Shown here: positions 1 to 9,767 of the stretch, piece after piece
Layout: every line of letters starts with the position of its first letter
Numbering within the stretch: the stretch's first letter is position 1
Source: Anaeromicrobium sediminis
GTDB taxonomy: Bacteria; Bacillota; Clostridia; Peptostreptococcales; Thermotaleaceae
Direction: 5' to 3'
Assembly (NCBI RefSeq): GCF_002270055.1
Contig: NZ_NIBG01000018.1
Coordinates: 1 to 64,000 of the forward strand
Length of the DNA: 64,000 nucleotides
Made by a program: the position numbers and the translations under genes
Notes under the pieces: generated by a model
Told to the model about the DNA's origin: nothing
The model's input: the letters and a program-made list of their open reading frames with translations, nothing else
Database searches by the model: none

Positions 1-35
1 TTGGAGCAGGAGTAGTTGCTACAATTATTGAGTAA
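1..35 (+). CDS. tuf: Elongation factor Tu, 3' end only
   Basis: The first bases read in frame as GAGVVATIIE followed by TAA. This is the usual C-terminus of EF-Tu, the GTPase that delivers aminoacyl-tRNA to the ribosome. Only the last eleven or so codons lie in the window. Position directly upstream of rpsJ is the common str-S10 arrangement in Firmicutes. Identification rests on the short tail plus this synteny. Confidence 0.85.
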   Translation, partial: GAGVVATIIE

Positions 36-55
36 TCAATCATTTAGATTTTAAC

Positions 56-97
56 AATATAGCCGAGTTTAACTCGGCTATATTTTAAAAATTTTTT
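56..97 (+). terminator. Intrinsic terminator after tuf
   Basis: A perfect inverted repeat AATATAGCCGAG / CTCGGCTATATT (56-67 with 73-84) is followed by a T-rich run. It separates the str operon from the S10 operon, so rpsJ needs its own promoter. Confidence 0.85.
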
Positions 98-124
98 ATA
101 ACTTAAAAAAAGTTAAATAAGTAC

Positions 125-153
125 TTGCCAAAATCAAAAAGATGCACTATACT
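125..153 (+). promoter_or_regulatory. Sigma-A type promoter of the S10 operon
   Basis: TTGCCA at 125-130 and TATACT at 148-153 are separated by exactly 17 bp. Transcription would start near 160, giving an untranslated leader of about 210 nt before rpsJ. The same hexamer pair and spacing recur at 23096-23124. Confidence 0.7.
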
Positions 154-159
154 ATAATA

Positions 160-370
160 GTGTGTTTGCAGGACTGCAATGAAATGAAAGGTTGCCTGCT
201 AATAATGAGGGGAAATTTTCATGGAGAATGTCCGTTCAATGAAATGGGCGACAGGATTTCGTGAGCTCTTCGTTTCTTTAAAAGAATAAGAAACACCTGG
301 GAGAGTGTACCGAGGTTCTCGTTGTACGTTTTGAGCAAAAAATGCGTGCGATGAAAAGGAGGGAAATAAC
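160..370 (+). other. Long 5' leader of the S10 operon
   Basis: About 210 nt separate the predicted start of transcription from rpsJ. No convincing reading frame is visible. The stretch is less AT-rich than other intergenic DNA here and has several short self-complementary segments, which fits a structured leader. I cannot name a known leader family. A good ribosome binding site, AGGAGGG, lies just before the rpsJ ATG. Confidence 0.4.
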
Positions 371-691
371 ATGGCAAACAGCAAGGGAAAGCAAAAAATC
401 AGAATCAGATTAAAAGCATATGATCACAAAATATTAGATCAATCTGCTGAGAAGATTGTTGAAACAGCTAAGAAGACAGGTGCTGAGGTATCTGGTCCAG
501 TGCCACTACCAACAGAAAAGCAAATTATTACTATTTTAAGAGCTGTTCATAAGTACAAAGACTCTAGAGAGCAATTTGAACAAAGAACTCACAAGAGATT
601 AATTGATATTTTAAGCCCAACACCTAAGACTGTAGACTCTTTAATGAGATTAGATTTACCAGCTGGTGTTGATATTGAAATAAAATTATAG
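371..691 (+). CDS. rpsJ: 30S ribosomal protein S10
   Basis: S10 is a small-subunit head protein and, as NusE, a transcription antitermination factor. The 106-residue product has the family length and features, including [12 protein letters not shown] near the N-terminus and the conserved GPVPLPTE loop. It is the first gene of the S10 operon. The ATG follows an AGGAGGG site by seven bases. Confidence 0.98.
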   Translation: MANSKGKQKIRIRLKAYDHKILDQSAEKIVETAKKTGAEVSGPVPLPTEKQIITILRAVHKYKDSREQFEQRTHKRLIDILSPTPKTVDSLMRLDLPAGVDIEIKL

Positions 692-702
692 TAAAAGTGT
701 GA

Positions 703-745
703 ATACTAAGATATAGGTTTATATAGATTTGCCTCTACTTAGTAT
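703..745 (+). other. Intercistronic hairpin between rpsJ and rplC
   Basis: ATACTAAG (703-710) is exactly complementary to CTTAGTAT (738-745), enclosing a 27-nt loop. The loop contains the 13-mer GGTTTATATAGAT (716-728), which recurs in the rplB-rpsS gap. It is not followed by a U-tract, so it is not an intrinsic terminator; a processing or regulatory role is inferred. Confidence 0.5.
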
Positions 746-796
746 GATTGCATGAAAAGGTGTAATCCGCTGTAAGAAAACTAGGAGGTGTAACAA

Positions 797-1426
797 ATGA
801 AACAAATTTTAGGAAGAAAATTAGGAATGACTCAAATCTTCACAGAAGAAGGAGTTGTAATTCCTGTAACAGTTGTTGAAGCTGGTCCAGTTCATGTTAC
901 TCAGGTAAAGACTGTTGAAGCTGATGGTTACAACGCTATTCAAATTGGATTTGAAGAGAAGAAAGAAAAGAAAGCTATAAAGCCAGAAAAAGGACACTTT
1001 GAGAAGGCTGGAGTAGCTGTTAAGAGTGTTGTAAGAGAAGTTAGAGTTGATGATGTAACAGGATATGAAATAGGACAAGAAATCAAAGCTGATATCTTCG
1101 AAGCTGGAGCTAAGATTGACGTAGTTGGAACTTCTAAAGGTAAAGGAACACAAGGTCCAATTAAGAGACATAACCAATCAAGAGGACCTATGAGTCATGG
1201 TTCTAAGTACCACAGAGGACCAGGATCATTAGGAGCAGGTTCGTCTCCATCAAGAGTATTCAAAGGCATGAAAATGGCTGGAAGAATGGGAAATGAACGT
1301 GTTACTGTTCAAAATTTAGAAGTGGCTAAAGTGGATGTTGAAAGAAATCTAATTTTAGTTAAAGGTGCAATTCCAGGACCTAAAGGTGGAGTTGTGACAA
1401 TAAAAGAAAGCGTAAAAGCTAAGTAA
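797..1426 (+). CDS. rplC: 50S ribosomal protein L3
   Basis: L3 is an early-assembly large-subunit protein near the peptidyl transferase centre. The 209-residue product begins [14 protein letters not shown] and carries the conserved [10 protein letters not shown] and HRGPGSLG segments of the internal loop that reaches the catalytic core. The start has an AGGAGG site. It follows a 105-nt gap holding a hairpin, unusually long for this tightly packed operon. Confidence 0.98.
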   Translation: MKQILGRKLGMTQIFTEEGVVIPVTVVEAGPVHVTQVKTVEADGYNAIQIGFEEKKEKKAIKPEKGHFEKAGVAVKSVVREVRVDDVTGYEIGQEIKADIFEAGAKIDVVGTSKGKGTQGPIKRHNQSRGPMSHGSKYHRGPGSLGAGSSPSRVFKGMKMAGRMGNERVTVQNLEVAKVDVERNLILVKGAIPGPKGGVVTIKESVKAK

Positions 1427-1456
1427 TAAATCTGGCTACAGAAGGGAGGAATTAAA

Positions 1457-2080
1457 ATGCCAAAGGTTGATATAATCAATGTTTCAGGTCAACAAGTAGG
1501 TGATGTTGAATTAAGTGAAAACATCTTCGGAGCTGAAATAAATGCAAGTGTATTACATGAGGTTGTTAAGAACTACTTAGCAAACCAAAGACAAGGTACT
1601 CAATCTGCTAAGACTAGAGCGGAAGTTAGAGGTGGCGGAAGAAAGCCTTGGAGACAAAAAGGAACTGGTAGAGCTCGTCAAGGAAGTACTAGATCTCCTC
1701 AATGGGTTGGTGGTGGAGTTGTATTCGCACCAAAGCCAAGAGATTACAGATATACATTACCTAAGAAAGTTAAGCGTCTTGCAATGAAGTCTGCTTTAAG
1801 TTCTAAGGTTAAAGAAAATGAAATGATAGTTTTAGATGAGTTAGCATTAGAAACATTTAAGACTAAAGATATGATTAACATTTTATCAAATGTTAAAGCT
1901 GGCAAGAAGGCATTAATCGTATTACCAGAAGTGGACGAAAAGGTAATCAAATCTGCTAGCAACATTCCTGGAGTGACTACTACAATAGTAGGAGCATTAA
2001 ACGTATATGATATCTTAAATCATAACAACTTCATTGTTACTAAAGAAGCTGTTGCAAAGATAGAGGAGGTGTACGCATAA
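1457..2080 (+). CDS. rplD: 50S ribosomal protein L4
   Basis: L4 lines the polypeptide exit tunnel. The 207-residue product has the Arg/Gly-rich tunnel loop ([20 protein letters not shown], residues about 60-80) typical of the family. In Gammaproteobacteria L4 represses its own operon; nothing here shows whether that applies. Its stop codon overlaps the rplW start (TAATG), implying translational coupling. Confidence 0.98.
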   Translation: MPKVDIINVSGQQVGDVELSENIFGAEINASVLHEVVKNYLANQRQGTQSAKTRAEVRGGGRKPWRQKGTGRARQGSTRSPQWVGGGVVFAPKPRDYRYTLPKKVKRLAMKSALSSKVKENEMIVLDELALETFKTKDMINILSNVKAGKKALIVLPEVDEKVIKSASNIPGVTTTIVGALNVYDILNHNNFIVTKEAVAKIEEVYA

Positions 2081-2373
2081 TGAGAACTCCATATGATGTA
2101 ATTAAAAAGCCTGTTATCAGTGAAAAAAGTATGGATGGCATGGCAGATAGAAAGTATACTTTTGAAGTAGACATGAGAGCTAACAAAACAGAAGTAAAGC
2201 AAGCTGTTGAGGCTGTATTCGGAGTTAAAGTTGCTAAAGTTAATCTTATTAAGGTAGTTGGTAAGGTTAAGAGACAGGGTAAATACATTGGTAAGAGAGC
2301 TGACAGAAAGAAGGCTGTTATTACATTGACTCAAGATAGTAATGGAATTGAATTCTTCGAAAGCATGATGTAA
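2080..2373 (+). CDS. rplW: 50S ribosomal protein L23
   Basis: L23 sits at the tunnel exit and docks trigger factor and SRP. The product is 97 residues, normal for bacteria, opening with the family pattern [14 protein letters not shown]. It is translationally coupled to rplD by a one-base overlap of stop and start. Confidence 0.97.
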   Translation: MRTPYDVIKKPVISEKSMDGMADRKYTFEVDMRANKTEVKQAVEAVFGVKVAKVNLIKVVGKVKRQGKYIGKRADRKKAVITLTQDSNGIEFFESMM

Positions 2374-2406
2374 TAGTAAACCGTTAAGAAAAAGGAGGGA
2401 AAAAGC

Positions 2407-3240
2407 ATGGGTATCAAAAGTTTTAGACCGACTTCTCCAGCGGTAAGACATATGACTGTTTCAACTTTTGAAGAAATAACTAAAAAAGAGCCAGAAAAGT
2501 CATTGTTAGTACCACTTAAGAAAACTGCTGGAAGAAATGCACATGGTAAGATCACAGTTCGTCATAAAGGTGGCGGAGCTAAAAGAAAATATAGAATTAT
2601 AGATTTCAAGAGAAATAAAGATGGTATCCCTGCAAAGGTAACTGCAATTGAGTATGATCCAAATAGAAGTGCTAACATTGCATTATTAACATATGCAGAT
2701 GGAGAAAAGAGATATATCGTTGCTCCAAACAAGTTAGTAGTAGGAAGCACAATAGTATCTGGACCAGAAGCAGATATCAAAGTAGGAAATGCATTACCAC
2801 TTAAAAATATACCAGTAGGTACAATTATCCATAATATCGAAATGAAGCCAGGAAAGGGAGCTCAGTTAGTAAGATCAGCTGGAAACTCTGCTCAATTAAT
2901 GGCTAAGGAAGATAAATATGCGCAAGTAAGATTACCATCCGGTGAAGTTAGATATATTAGCGTTAATTGTAAAGCTACAATAGGTCAAGTAGGAAACTTA
3001 GACCATGAAAACATCACAATCGGTAAAGCTGGACGTAAGAGACATATGGGTATCAGACCTACAGTTAGAGGTTCTGTAATGAATCCTAATGATCATCCAC
3101 ACGGTGGTGGTGAAGGTAGATCACCTATCGGTAGACCTTCTCCTGTTACTCCTTGGGGTAAACCAGCTCTTGGATATAAGACAAGAAAGAAAAACAAAGC
3201 TTCTGATAAATTTATCGTTAAGAAAAGAAATCAAAAGTAA
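2407..3240 (+). CDS. rplB: 50S ribosomal protein L2
   Basis: L2 is needed for subunit association and peptidyl transfer. The 277-residue product has the conserved C-terminal block with [17 protein letters not shown], which contains the histidine implicated in activity. An overlapping Ser/Leu-rich reading frame at 3089-3283 is a shadow and was discarded. Confidence 0.98.
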   Translation: MGIKSFRPTSPAVRHMTVSTFEEITKKEPEKSLLVPLKKTAGRNAHGKITVRHKGGGAKRKYRIIDFKRNKDGIPAKVTAIEYDPNRSANIALLTYADGEKRYIVAPNKLVVGSTIVSGPEADIKVGNALPLKNIPVGTIIHNIEMKPGKGAQLVRSAGNSAQLMAKEDKYAQVRLPSGEVRYISVNCKATIGQVGNLDHENITIGKAGRKRHMGIRPTVRGSVMNPNDHPHGGGEGRSPIGRPSPVTPWGKPALGYKTRKKNKASDKFIVKKRNQK

Positions 3241-3249
3241 TAGAGGGAA

Positions 3250-3306
3250 AGAGGTCATGGAAAGATGGACCTTGGCCTCATAGTCCTCGGTTTATATAGA
3301 TACCGA
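3250..3306 (+). other. Intercistronic hairpins between rplB and rpsS
   Basis: Two potential stem-loops fill this gap. One pairs GGTC near 3253 with GACC near 3268. The other pairs TCGGT (3287-3291) with ACCGA (3302-3306). The second loop contains GGTTTATATAGAT (3289-3301), identical to the 13-mer in the rpsJ-rplC gap. No U-tract follows. Confidence 0.4.
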
Positions 3307-3320
3307 AGGGAGGATTAACA

Positions 3321-3605
3321 ATGGGTAGATCACTTAAAAAGGGACCTTTTGTAGAAGTAAAACTTTTAAAGAGAATAGAAGAAATGAATGCGGCTGGCGA
3401 CAAGAAAGTAATAAAGACTTGGTCAAGAGCATCGACTATATTCCCACAAATGGTTGGGCATACTATTGCAGTTTATGATGGAAGAAAGCACGTTCCTGTA
3501 TATGTTACAGAGGATATGGTTGGACACAAATTAGGAGAATTTGCTCCAACTAGAACTTTCAGAGGACACGCTGGTGATGAGAAATCATCAAAAGTTAGAA
3601 GATAG
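3321..3605 (+). CDS. rpsS: 30S ribosomal protein S19
   Basis: S19 binds 16S rRNA in the 30S head with S13. The 94-residue product starts [10 protein letters not shown] and contains the conserved [20 protein letters not shown] and [10 protein letters not shown] segments. Standard operon position between rplB and rplV. Confidence 0.98.
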   Translation: MGRSLKKGPFVEVKLLKRIEEMNAAGDKKVIKTWSRASTIFPQMVGHTIAVYDGRKHVPVYVTEDMVGHKLGEFAPTRTFRGHAGDEKSSKVRR

Positions 3606-3628
3606 ATAAACGGAAGGAGGTTATCCAA

Positions 3629-3964
3629 GTGGAAGCTAGAGCTATAGCAAAATATGTACGTATATCTCCAAGAAAATTAAAGCCTATTACGGACATGGTT
3701 AGAGGCATGAATGCTGATGAGGCATTAGCAGTTTTAGAATATACACCAAGAGCTGGTGCTGCTGTACTTGCTAAGGTTATTAAGTCAGCTAAGGCAAATG
3801 CTGAGAATAACCACGAAATGGATGCAGATAAATTATATGTAGCTGCAGTTAACGCTAACCAAGGACCTACAATGAAGAGATGGAGAGCAGGTTCTATGGG
3901 ACGTGGAATGAGAATATTAAAGAGAAGTAGTCACATAGATGTTGTATTAAAAGAAAGAGCTTAA
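3629..3964 (+). CDS. rplV: 50S ribosomal protein L22
   Basis: L22 contacts all 23S domains and its beta-hairpin lines the exit tunnel. The 111-residue product begins MEARAIAKYVRISPRKLKP and ends with the tunnel hairpin (GPTMKRWRAGSMGRG), the usual site of macrolide-resistance changes. The start codon is GTG behind GGAGG. Confidence 0.97.
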   Translation: MEARAIAKYVRISPRKLKPITDMVRGMNADEALAVLEYTPRAGAAVLAKVIKSAKANAENNHEMDADKLYVAAVNANQGPTMKRWRAGSMGRGMRILKRSSHIDVVLKERA

Positions 3965-3980
3965 AAAGGAGGGATAACGC

Positions 3981-4781
3981 ATGGGTCAAAAGGTAAATCC
4001 AAACGGATTAAGAGTTGGAGTTATTAAGGACTGGGACTCAAAGTGGTATGCGGATAAGAAAAACTTTGCAGACCTTTTAATCGAAGATAACAAGATTCGT
4101 AAGTTTGTAAAAAACAAACTTTATACATCTGGAATTTCTAAAGTTGTAATCGAAAGAGCAGCTAATAACAAGGTTAAAGTAAATATTTTCACAGCTAAGC
4201 CGGGAATGGTTATCGGAAAAGGCGGTTCTGGAGTAGAAACTTTAAGAAAAGATATTGAGAAGTTAGTTAACAAGTCTAGCGAAGGAAAAACAGTTTTCAT
4301 TAATGTTAACGAAGTAAGAAGATCAGAAAAAGATGCTCAATTAGTAGCAGAAAACGTAGCATTCTCATTAGAGAGAAGAGTATCTTTCAGAAGAGCTATG
4401 AAGCAAGCTATTCAAAGAGCTATGAGAGCTGGAGTACCAGGTATCAAGGTGATGGTATCAGGAAGACTTGGTGGAGCTGAAATGGCTAGAAATGAAATGT
4501 ACCATGAAGGAAATGTTCCTCTACACACAATTAGAGCTAACATTGACTATGGATTTGCGGAAGCAAATACAACTTACGGAAAAATAGGTGTTAAAGTTTG
4601 GATAAATCATGGAGAAGTTCTTCCTCAAACTGCTGAAGAAGTAAAAGCACAAAGAAGAGCTAACAGAAGCAAAGACTTTAACAGAGACAATAGAAAGCCA
4701 AGAAATGACAAAAGAAATAACAGAAACGATAAAAGAAATAACTTCAAGAGAAGAGAAAATAACGGACAACAAAACAAGTAA
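3981..4781 (+). CDS. rpsC: 30S ribosomal protein S3 with basic Asn-rich tail
   Basis: S3 forms the mRNA entry channel. The first 215 or so residues are a normal S3 with a KH RNA-binding domain (motif [10 protein letters not shown], residues about 77-86). The product is 266 residues, some 45-50 longer than many homologues. The extra tail is built from Asn, Arg, Lys and Asp with imperfect repeats of the type RNDKRNN. Such tails occur in several clostridial S3 proteins. Confidence 0.97.
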   Translation: MGQKVNPNGLRVGVIKDWDSKWYADKKNFADLLIEDNKIRKFVKNKLYTSGISKVVIERAANNKVKVNIFTAKPGMVIGKGGSGVETLRKDIEKLVNKSSEGKTVFINVNEVRRSEKDAQLVAENVAFSLERRVSFRRAMKQAIQRAMRAGVPGIKVMVSGRLGGAEMARNEMYHEGNVPLHTIRANIDYGFAEANTTYGKIGVKVWINHGEVLPQTAEEVKAQRRANRSKDFNRDNRKPRNDKRNNRNDKRNNFKRRENNGQQNK

Positions 4782-4811
4782 ATTTGAAGCTAGGGAAGGA
4801 GGATACAGACG

Positions 4812-5252
4812 ATGTTAATGCCTAAAAGAGTTAAGCGTCGTAGAGTGCACAGAGGCAGAATGACAGGTGTTGCGCAAAGAGGTAATAAAGTAACATACGG
4901 TGATTTTGGAATAATGGCATTAGAACCGGCATGGATTACGTCAAGACAAATAGAAGCTGCCAGAGTTGCTATGACGAGATACATTAAAAGAGGGGGAAAA
5001 GTTTGGATTAAAATATTCCCTCATAAGCCAGTAACACAAAAACCTGCAGAAACTCGTATGGGTGCTGGTAAAGGTTCACCAGAATATTGGGTTGCAGTTG
5101 TAAAGCCAGGTAGAATTATGTTTGAATTAGCAGGAGTTCCAGAGGATACAGCTAGAGAAGCTATGAGACTTGCTATAAACAAATTACCTATAAAGTGTAA
5201 ATTTGTGACACGTCAAGAATTGGAAAAGGGTGGTGAAGCTAATGAAAGCTAA
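4812..5252 (+). CDS. rplP: 50S ribosomal protein L16
   Basis: L16 organises the A-site tRNA binding region. The 146-residue product opens [17 protein letters not shown] and has the conserved [20 protein letters not shown] block. Its 3' end overlaps rpmC. Confidence 0.98.
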   Translation: MLMPKRVKRRRVHRGRMTGVAQRGNKVTYGDFGIMALEPAWITSRQIEAARVAMTRYIKRGGKVWIKIFPHKPVTQKPAETRMGAGKGSPEYWVAVVKPGRIMFELAGVPEDTAREAMRLAINKLPIKCKFVTRQELEKGGEANES

Positions 5253-5442
5253 TAAGCTTCATGATATGACTGTACAAGAGTTAAATGGTAAGTTAATAGA
5301 GCTAAAAAATGAGTTATTTAACTTAAGATTCCAATTAGCTACAGGTCAATTAGAGAATCCTATGAAAGTTAAATCTGTTCGTAAGGAGATTGCTCGTACT
5401 AAGACCATCCTTAGAGAAAAAGAACTAAATATGGAAAAGTAA
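5242..5442 (+). CDS. rpmC: 50S ribosomal protein L29
   Basis: L29 is a small helical-hairpin protein at the tunnel exit. I use the ATG at 5242 ([10 protein letters not shown], 66 residues), because the GGGTGG sequence just upstream is a usable ribosome binding site and the length is then normal. A GTG at 5230 would add four residues. The gene overlaps the end of rplP by 11 bp, suggesting coupling. Confidence 0.95.
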   Translation: MKANKLHDMTVQELNGKLIELKNELFNLRFQLATGQLENPMKVKSVRKEIARTKTILREKELNMEK

Positions 5443-5472
5443 TTATAGATAGTCGAAAGGAGGGCTTAACTC

Positions 5473-5727
5473 GTGGAAAGAAATAGAAGAAAGACTAGAG
5501 TAGGTCGTGTAGTAAGTGACAAGATGGAGAAAACTATCACTGTTGCAGTAGAAGATTTCGTACGTCACCCAATATACGGAAAAGCCGTTAAAAGAACTAA
5601 GAAGTTCAAAGCTCATGACGAAAATAACCAATGTAATATTGGAGATAGAGTAAGAATTATGGAAACTAGACCATTAAGCAAAGATAAGAGATGGAGATTA
5701 GTTGAAATTATGGAGAGAGCTAAGTAA
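5473..5727 (+). CDS. rpsQ: 30S ribosomal protein S17
   Basis: S17 is an OB-fold primary 16S rRNA binder. The 84-residue product contains [17 protein letters not shown] and [16 protein letters not shown], characteristic of the family. GTG start with an AAGGAGGG site. Confidence 0.97.
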   Translation: MERNRRKTRVGRVVSDKMEKTITVAVEDFVRHPIYGKAVKRTKKFKAHDENNQCNIGDRVRIMETRPLSKDKRWRLVEIMERAK

Positions 5728-5753
5728 GTTAAAAGCGGAGGGAGGTATACCAT

Positions 5754-6122
5754 ATGATACAACAAGAAACTCGCTTAAAAGTTGCAGATAACTCAGGTGC
5801 TAAGGAATTACTATGCATTAGAGTTTTAGGTGGATCAAAGCGTAAGTACGCTAACATAGGTGATGTAATTGTTTGTGCCGTTAAACATGCAACACCAGGC
5901 GGAGTTGTTAAAAAAGGTCAAGTAGTTAAGGCTGTAGTTGTTAGAACAGTAAGTGGAGCTAGAAGAAACGACGGAAGTTATATAAAATTTGATGAGAATG
6001 CAGCGGTTGTAATCAAAGAAGATAAGAACCCTGTAGGAACTCGTATTTTCGGACCGGTAGCAAGAGAGTTAAGAGAAAAAGATTTTATGAAAATCGTTTC
6101 ACTTGCACCAGAAGTATTATAG
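5754..6122 (+). CDS. rplN: 50S ribosomal protein L14
   Basis: L14 forms an intersubunit bridge and is the docking site of RsfS. The 122-residue product begins [19 protein letters not shown], a highly conserved start, and ends [11 protein letters not shown]. Confidence 0.98.
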   Translation: MIQQETRLKVADNSGAKELLCIRVLGGSKRKYANIGDVIVCAVKHATPGGVVKKGQVVKAVVVRTVSGARRNDGSYIKFDENAAVVIKEDKNPVGTRIFGPVARELREKDFMKIVSLAPEVL

Positions 6123-6140
6123 TTCGAGGAGGTGTAATAG

Positions 6141-6446
6141 ATGCACGTTAAAAAAGGTGATACAGTAGTTGTTATTACTGGAAAAGATAAAGGTAAAAAG
6201 GGAAAAGTATTAGAAGCTCTTCCTAAGAAAAGCAGAGTAATCGTTGAAGGTGTTAACATTCAAAAGAAACACCAAAAGCCAAATGCTAAGGTTCAGCAAG
6301 GTGGAATCATGGAACAACCTGGAGCAATTCACGTATCTAACGTAATGCTTTGGGATGAAAAGGCAAAAGCTCCTACAAGAGTAGGATTTAAAATAGAAAA
6401 CGGAAAAAAAGTAAGAGTATCTAAAAAGTCCGGAGAGATTATATAA
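6141..6446 (+). CDS. rplX: 50S ribosomal protein L24
   Basis: L24 initiates 50S assembly. The 101-residue product has an N-terminal KOW motif ([20 protein letters not shown]) followed by [12 protein letters not shown], both diagnostic. Confidence 0.97.
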   Translation: MHVKKGDTVVVITGKDKGKKGKVLEALPKKSRVIVEGVNIQKKHQKPNAKVQQGGIMEQPGAIHVSNVMLWDEKAKAPTRVGFKIENGKKVRVSKKSGEII

Positions 6447-6475
6447 TACTAAGTAGTTGAAGGGAGGTTAACGAG

Positions 6476-7018
6476 ATGACAGCTAGATTAAAGGAAAAGT
6501 ATAAAAATGAATCTACTAAAGCATTAATGGAGAAGTTCAACTACTCTAATGTTATGGAATTACCAAAAGTAGAAAAAATAGTAATCAACATGGGTTTAGG
6601 AGAAGCTAAAGACAACTCTAAGATTATGGAAGTTGCTGTAGAGGAATTAGCTACTATAGCGGGACAAAAGCCAGTTATAACTAGAGCTAAGAAATCTGTT
6701 GCCAACTTTAAAATTAGAGCAGGTATGCCAATTGGAGCGAAAGTAACTTTAAGAGGCCAAAAAATGTATGAGTTCATGGATAGATTATTCAATGTAGCGT
6801 TACCAAGACTTAGAGACTTCAAAGGTGTTAAGAAGAACGCATTTGATGGAAGAGGTAACTATGCATTAGGACTTAAGGAGCAATTAATATTCCCTGAAAT
6901 AGAATATGATAAGGTTGATAAAGTAAGAGGAATGGACATTATATTTGTAACGACTGCCAACACTGATGAAGAATCTCGTGAGTTATTACAATCATTAGGA
7001 ATGCCATTCGCTAAATAG
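6476..7018 (+). CDS. rplE: 50S ribosomal protein L5
   Basis: L5 binds 5S rRNA and contacts P-site tRNA. The 180-residue product shows the conserved [19 protein letters not shown] and ends [14 protein letters not shown], as usual for the family. Confidence 0.98.
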   Translation: MTARLKEKYKNESTKALMEKFNYSNVMELPKVEKIVINMGLGEAKDNSKIMEVAVEELATIAGQKPVITRAKKSVANFKIRAGMPIGAKVTLRGQKMYEFMDRLFNVALPRLRDFKGVKKNAFDGRGNYALGLKEQLIFPEIEYDKVDKVRGMDIIFVTTANTDEESRELLQSLGMPFAK

Positions 7019-7033
7019 TTAGGAGGGAACACT

Positions 7034-7219
7034 GTGGCTAGAAAAGCTCTTGTAGTTAAACAGCAAAGAAAGCAAAAGTACTCAACAAGAGAATACAATA
7101 GATGTAGAATATGCGGAAGACCACATGCTTATTTAAGAAAATTTGGTATTTGCCGTATTTGCTTTAGAGAATTAGCTTATAAAGGTGAAATACCAGGAGT
7201 AAGAAAAGCAAGCTGGTAG
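7034..7219 (+). CDS. rpsZ: 30S ribosomal protein S14, zinc-binding type Z
   Basis: The 61-residue product is the short S14 form with two Cys pairs (RCRICGRPH and CRICF) that bind zinc, rather than the about 90-residue zinc-free form. GTG start behind AGGAGGG, 15 bp after rplE. Confidence 0.97.
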   Translation: MARKALVVKQQRKQKYSTREYNRCRICGRPHAYLRKFGICRICFRELAYKGEIPGVRKASW

Positions 7220-7244
7220 GAATATAGGGAAGGAGGTACACACC

Positions 7245-7643
7245 ATGACTATGACAGATCCAATCGCGGATATGCTGACTCGTATTAGAAATGCTAACGT
7301 TGTTAAACATGATACTGTTGACGTTCCAGCTTCTAAGATGAAGAAGGCTGTTGCTGAAATATTATTAAATGAAGGTTTCATCAAAGGATATGATGTAATC
7401 GAAGACGGATTACAAGGAATTGTAAGAATCCAAATGAAGTACGGACCACAAGGTGAAAAAGTTGTAAGTGGATTAAAGAAAATATCAAAGCCAGGATTAA
7501 GAGTATATGCTAAGAAAGATCAAATACCAAAGGTATTAGGAGGGCTAGGAATCGCAATCCTTTCTACTTCTAATGGTATTATTACAGATAAACAAGCTAG
7601 AAAATTAGGAACTGGTGGAGAAGTTATCTGCTACGTTTGGTAA
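7245..7643 (+). CDS. rpsH: 30S ribosomal protein S8
   Basis: S8 is a primary binder of the central domain of 16S rRNA. The 132-residue product begins [17 protein letters not shown] and ends with the conserved [10 protein letters not shown] second ATG two codons in is a possible alternative start. Confidence 0.98.
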   Translation: MTMTDPIADMLTRIRNANVVKHDTVDVPASKMKKAVAEILLNEGFIKGYDVIEDGLQGIVRIQMKYGPQGEKVVSGLKKISKPGLRVYAKKDQIPKVLGGLGIAILSTSNGIITDKQARKLGTGGEVICYVW

Positions 7644-7673
7644 TAGATATCTTTAGGTATAGGAGGTGCAGCA

Positions 7674-8213
7674 ATGTCAAGAATAGGTAAACAGCCGATT
7701 ACTATCCCAGCAGGTGTAGAAATTACAGTAAGCGACAAGAATCTTGTTACTGTAAAAGGACCTAAGGGAGAATTATCTGAGCAAATTAATGAAGCTATTA
7801 AGATTAATATAGAAGAAAATACTGTAACTGTTGAGAGACCAACAAACAACAAAGTACACAGATCATTACACGGACTTAGCCGTACGTTAATTAGTAACAT
7901 GGTGACTGGTGTAACTAAAGGATACGAAAAGAAGTTACAAATTGTTGGAGTTGGATACCGTGTTGCAAAACAAGGTAAGAAATTAAACTTATCTTTAGGT
8001 TTCTCTCATCCTGTAGAAATGGTAGATCCAGAAGGTCTTACTACAGAAGTTAACGGAACTAACGAGATTATCGTAAAAGGAATAAACAAGCAAGCTGTAG
8101 GAAACTACGCTGCTAAGATTAGAGCTTGGAGAGAGCCTGAGCCATACAAGGGTAAGGGAATCAAGTATGCGGATGAAGTAATTCGTCGTAAGGAAGGTAA
8201 AACAGGTAAATAG
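7674..8213 (+). CDS. rplF: 50S ribosomal protein L6
   Basis: L6 lies near the factor-binding site. The 179-residue product starts [16 protein letters not shown] and has the signature [10 protein letters not shown] near its C-terminus. Confidence 0.98.
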   Translation: MSRIGKQPITIPAGVEITVSDKNLVTVKGPKGELSEQINEAIKINIEENTVTVERPTNNKVHRSLHGLSRTLISNMVTGVTKGYEKKLQIVGVGYRVAKQGKKLNLSLGFSHPVEMVDPEGLTTEVNGTNEIIVKGINKQAVGNYAAKIRAWREPEPYKGKGIKYADEVIRRKEGKTGK

Positions 8214-8230
8214 GAAAGGAGTGAAATAAA

Positions 8231-8587
8231 GTGAGCAAGAATAAAATTCGTCAAACAAGACATGCCAGAGTACGTAAGAAAGTATCTGGAACTCCTGAAC
8301 GACCAAGATTAAATGTATTTAGAAGTTTAAACAACGTTTACGCTCAAGTTATTGATGATGTAGCTGGAAACACTTTAGCTTCTGCTTCTACTTTAGATAA
8401 AGAAATTAAAGAAAAAGTAGCTAACACTGCTAATAAAGAAGCTGCTAAACTAGTTGGAGAATTAGTTGCAAAGAGAGCTATCGAAAAGGGAATCAAAGAA
8501 GTAGTTTTCGATAGAGGTGGATACATTTATCACGGAAGAGTTAAAGAACTAGCTGAAGGTGCAAGAGAGGCTGGACTACAATTCTAG
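8231..8587 (+). CDS. rplR: 50S ribosomal protein L18
   Basis: L18 helps attach 5S rRNA to the large subunit. The 118-residue product contains [20 protein letters not shown] and ends [15 protein letters not shown] start. Confidence 0.97.
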   Translation: MSKNKIRQTRHARVRKKVSGTPERPRLNVFRSLNNVYAQVIDDVAGNTLASASTLDKEIKEKVANTANKEAAKLVGELVAKRAIEKGIKEVVFDRGGYIYHGRVKELAEGAREAGLQF

Positions 8588-8603
8588 TAAAGGAGGGAAA
8601 AGA

Positions 8604-9110
8604 ATGCGCCGTCAAATGATAGATGCGAGCAATTTAGACTTACAAGAAAAAGTTATCAACATAAGCCGTGTAACTAAGGTTGTTAAAGGTGGTAGAACTT
8701 TCAGATTCAGTGCTACTGTAGTAGTTGGAGATGGAAACGGTCATGTTGGTATGGGTACTGGAAAAGCACAAGAAATTCCAGAAGCCGTAAGAAAGGCTAT
8801 TGAAGCTGCTAAGAAGAATTTAATCTTTGTTCCTAGAGTTGGAACAACGATTCCACATAGAATAAGAGGTATATTCGGAGCTGGAAATGTTTTATTAATG
8901 CCAGCTGGAGAAGGTACAGGAGTTATCGCTGGAGGACCAGTACGTGCAGTATTAGAATTAGCAGGAATTAAAGACGTAAGAGCTAAGTCTTTAGGAACTA
9001 ACAATTCTAGAAACATGGTAAATGCTACTATGGCTGGATTAAAAGAATTAAAGTCTGCTGAACAAGTTGCTAAGCTTAGAGGTAAGACTGTAGAAGAATT
9101 ATTAGGTTAG
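8604..9110 (+). CDS. rpsE: 30S ribosomal protein S5
   Basis: S5 contributes to decoding accuracy and mRNA helicase activity. I start at the ATG at 8604, giving [17 protein letters not shown], because AGGAGGG precedes it at the right distance. An upstream in-frame start would overlap rplR and lacks a site. The 168-residue product has the S5 double-stranded RNA-binding domain and the [20 protein letters not shown] motif. Confidence 0.96.
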   Translation: MRRQMIDASNLDLQEKVINISRVTKVVKGGRTFRFSATVVVGDGNGHVGMGTGKAQEIPEAVRKAIEAAKKNLIFVPRVGTTIPHRIRGIFGAGNVLLMPAGEGTGVIAGGPVRAVLELAGIKDVRAKSLGTNNSRNMVNATMAGLKELKSAEQVAKLRGKTVEELLG

Positions 9111-9124
9111 AGGAGGGGAAGACC

Positions 9125-9307
9125 TTGGCTAAAATGTTAAAAATAACATTAGTAAAGAGTACTATCGGGTCCAAGCCTCAACATAGAAAGAACATAGAAG
9201 CGCTAGGACTAAGAAAATTACATCAAACGGTTGAAAAACCAGATAATCCTCAAATGAGAGGTATGATTGCGAAAGTAGATCACTTAGTAAAAGTTGAAGA
9301 AATATAG
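9125..9307 (+). CDS. rpmD: 50S ribosomal protein L30
   Basis: The 60-residue product has the L30 pattern LKITLVKSTIGSKPQHRKN and GLRKLHQTVEKPDNPQ. The start is TTG with GAGGGG upstream; there is no ATG earlier in the frame. Confidence 0.95.
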   Translation: MAKMLKITLVKSTIGSKPQHRKNIEALGLRKLHQTVEKPDNPQMRGMIAKVDHLVKVEEI

Positions 9308-9325
9308 AACTAAGGAGGTGTAACC

Positions 9326-9766
9326 ATGAAGCTACATGAATTAAAACCAGCACAGGGTTCCACTAAGAACAGAAAGAGACTTGGAAGAGGTACTGCCACA
9401 GGACAAGGTAAAACAGCTGGACGTGGTCAAGACGGACAAAAGTCTCGTAGCGGTGGAAACATCAAGGCTGGGTTCGAAGGTGGACAAATGCCTTTATATA
9501 GAAGACTACCGAAGAGAGGTTTCACTAACCCATTCAAGAAGGTTTGGGCTATTATAAACGTTGAGACTCTTAATAAGTTCGAAGAAGGAACTATCGTAAC
9601 TCCAGAATTATTATTAGAAACTGGTACAATCAGCAAGGTTGTAGATGGTGTTAAGGTTCTAGGAGATGGAAACTTAGAAAAGAAAATAGAAGTACGTGCT
9701 CATAAATTCAGTAAGTCTGCAATCGAAAAGATTGAAGCTGCTGGAGGAAAGGCAGAGGTGATCTAG
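9326..9766 (+). CDS. rplO: 50S ribosomal protein L15
   Basis: L15 is a late-assembly protein. The 146-residue product begins [20 protein letters not shown] and has the Gly/Arg-rich [13 protein letters not shown] segment. It ends one base before secY. Confidence 0.97.
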   Translation: MKLHELKPAQGSTKNRKRLGRGTATGQGKTAGRGQDGQKSRSGGNIKAGFEGGQMPLYRRLPKRGFTNPFKKVWAIINVETLNKFEEGTIVTPELLLETGTISKVVDGVKVLGDGNLEKKIEVRAHKFSKSAIEKIEAAGGKAEVI

Positions 9767-9767
9767 A

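Noticed and set aside
3089-3283. A Leu-rich reading frame inside rplB
   Set aside because: It is an out-of-frame shadow of the L2 gene with no ribosome binding site or family features.
8559-8603. Longer rpsE start overlapping rplR
   Set aside because: The ATG at 8604 has AGGAGGG at proper distance and gives the conserved N-terminus.
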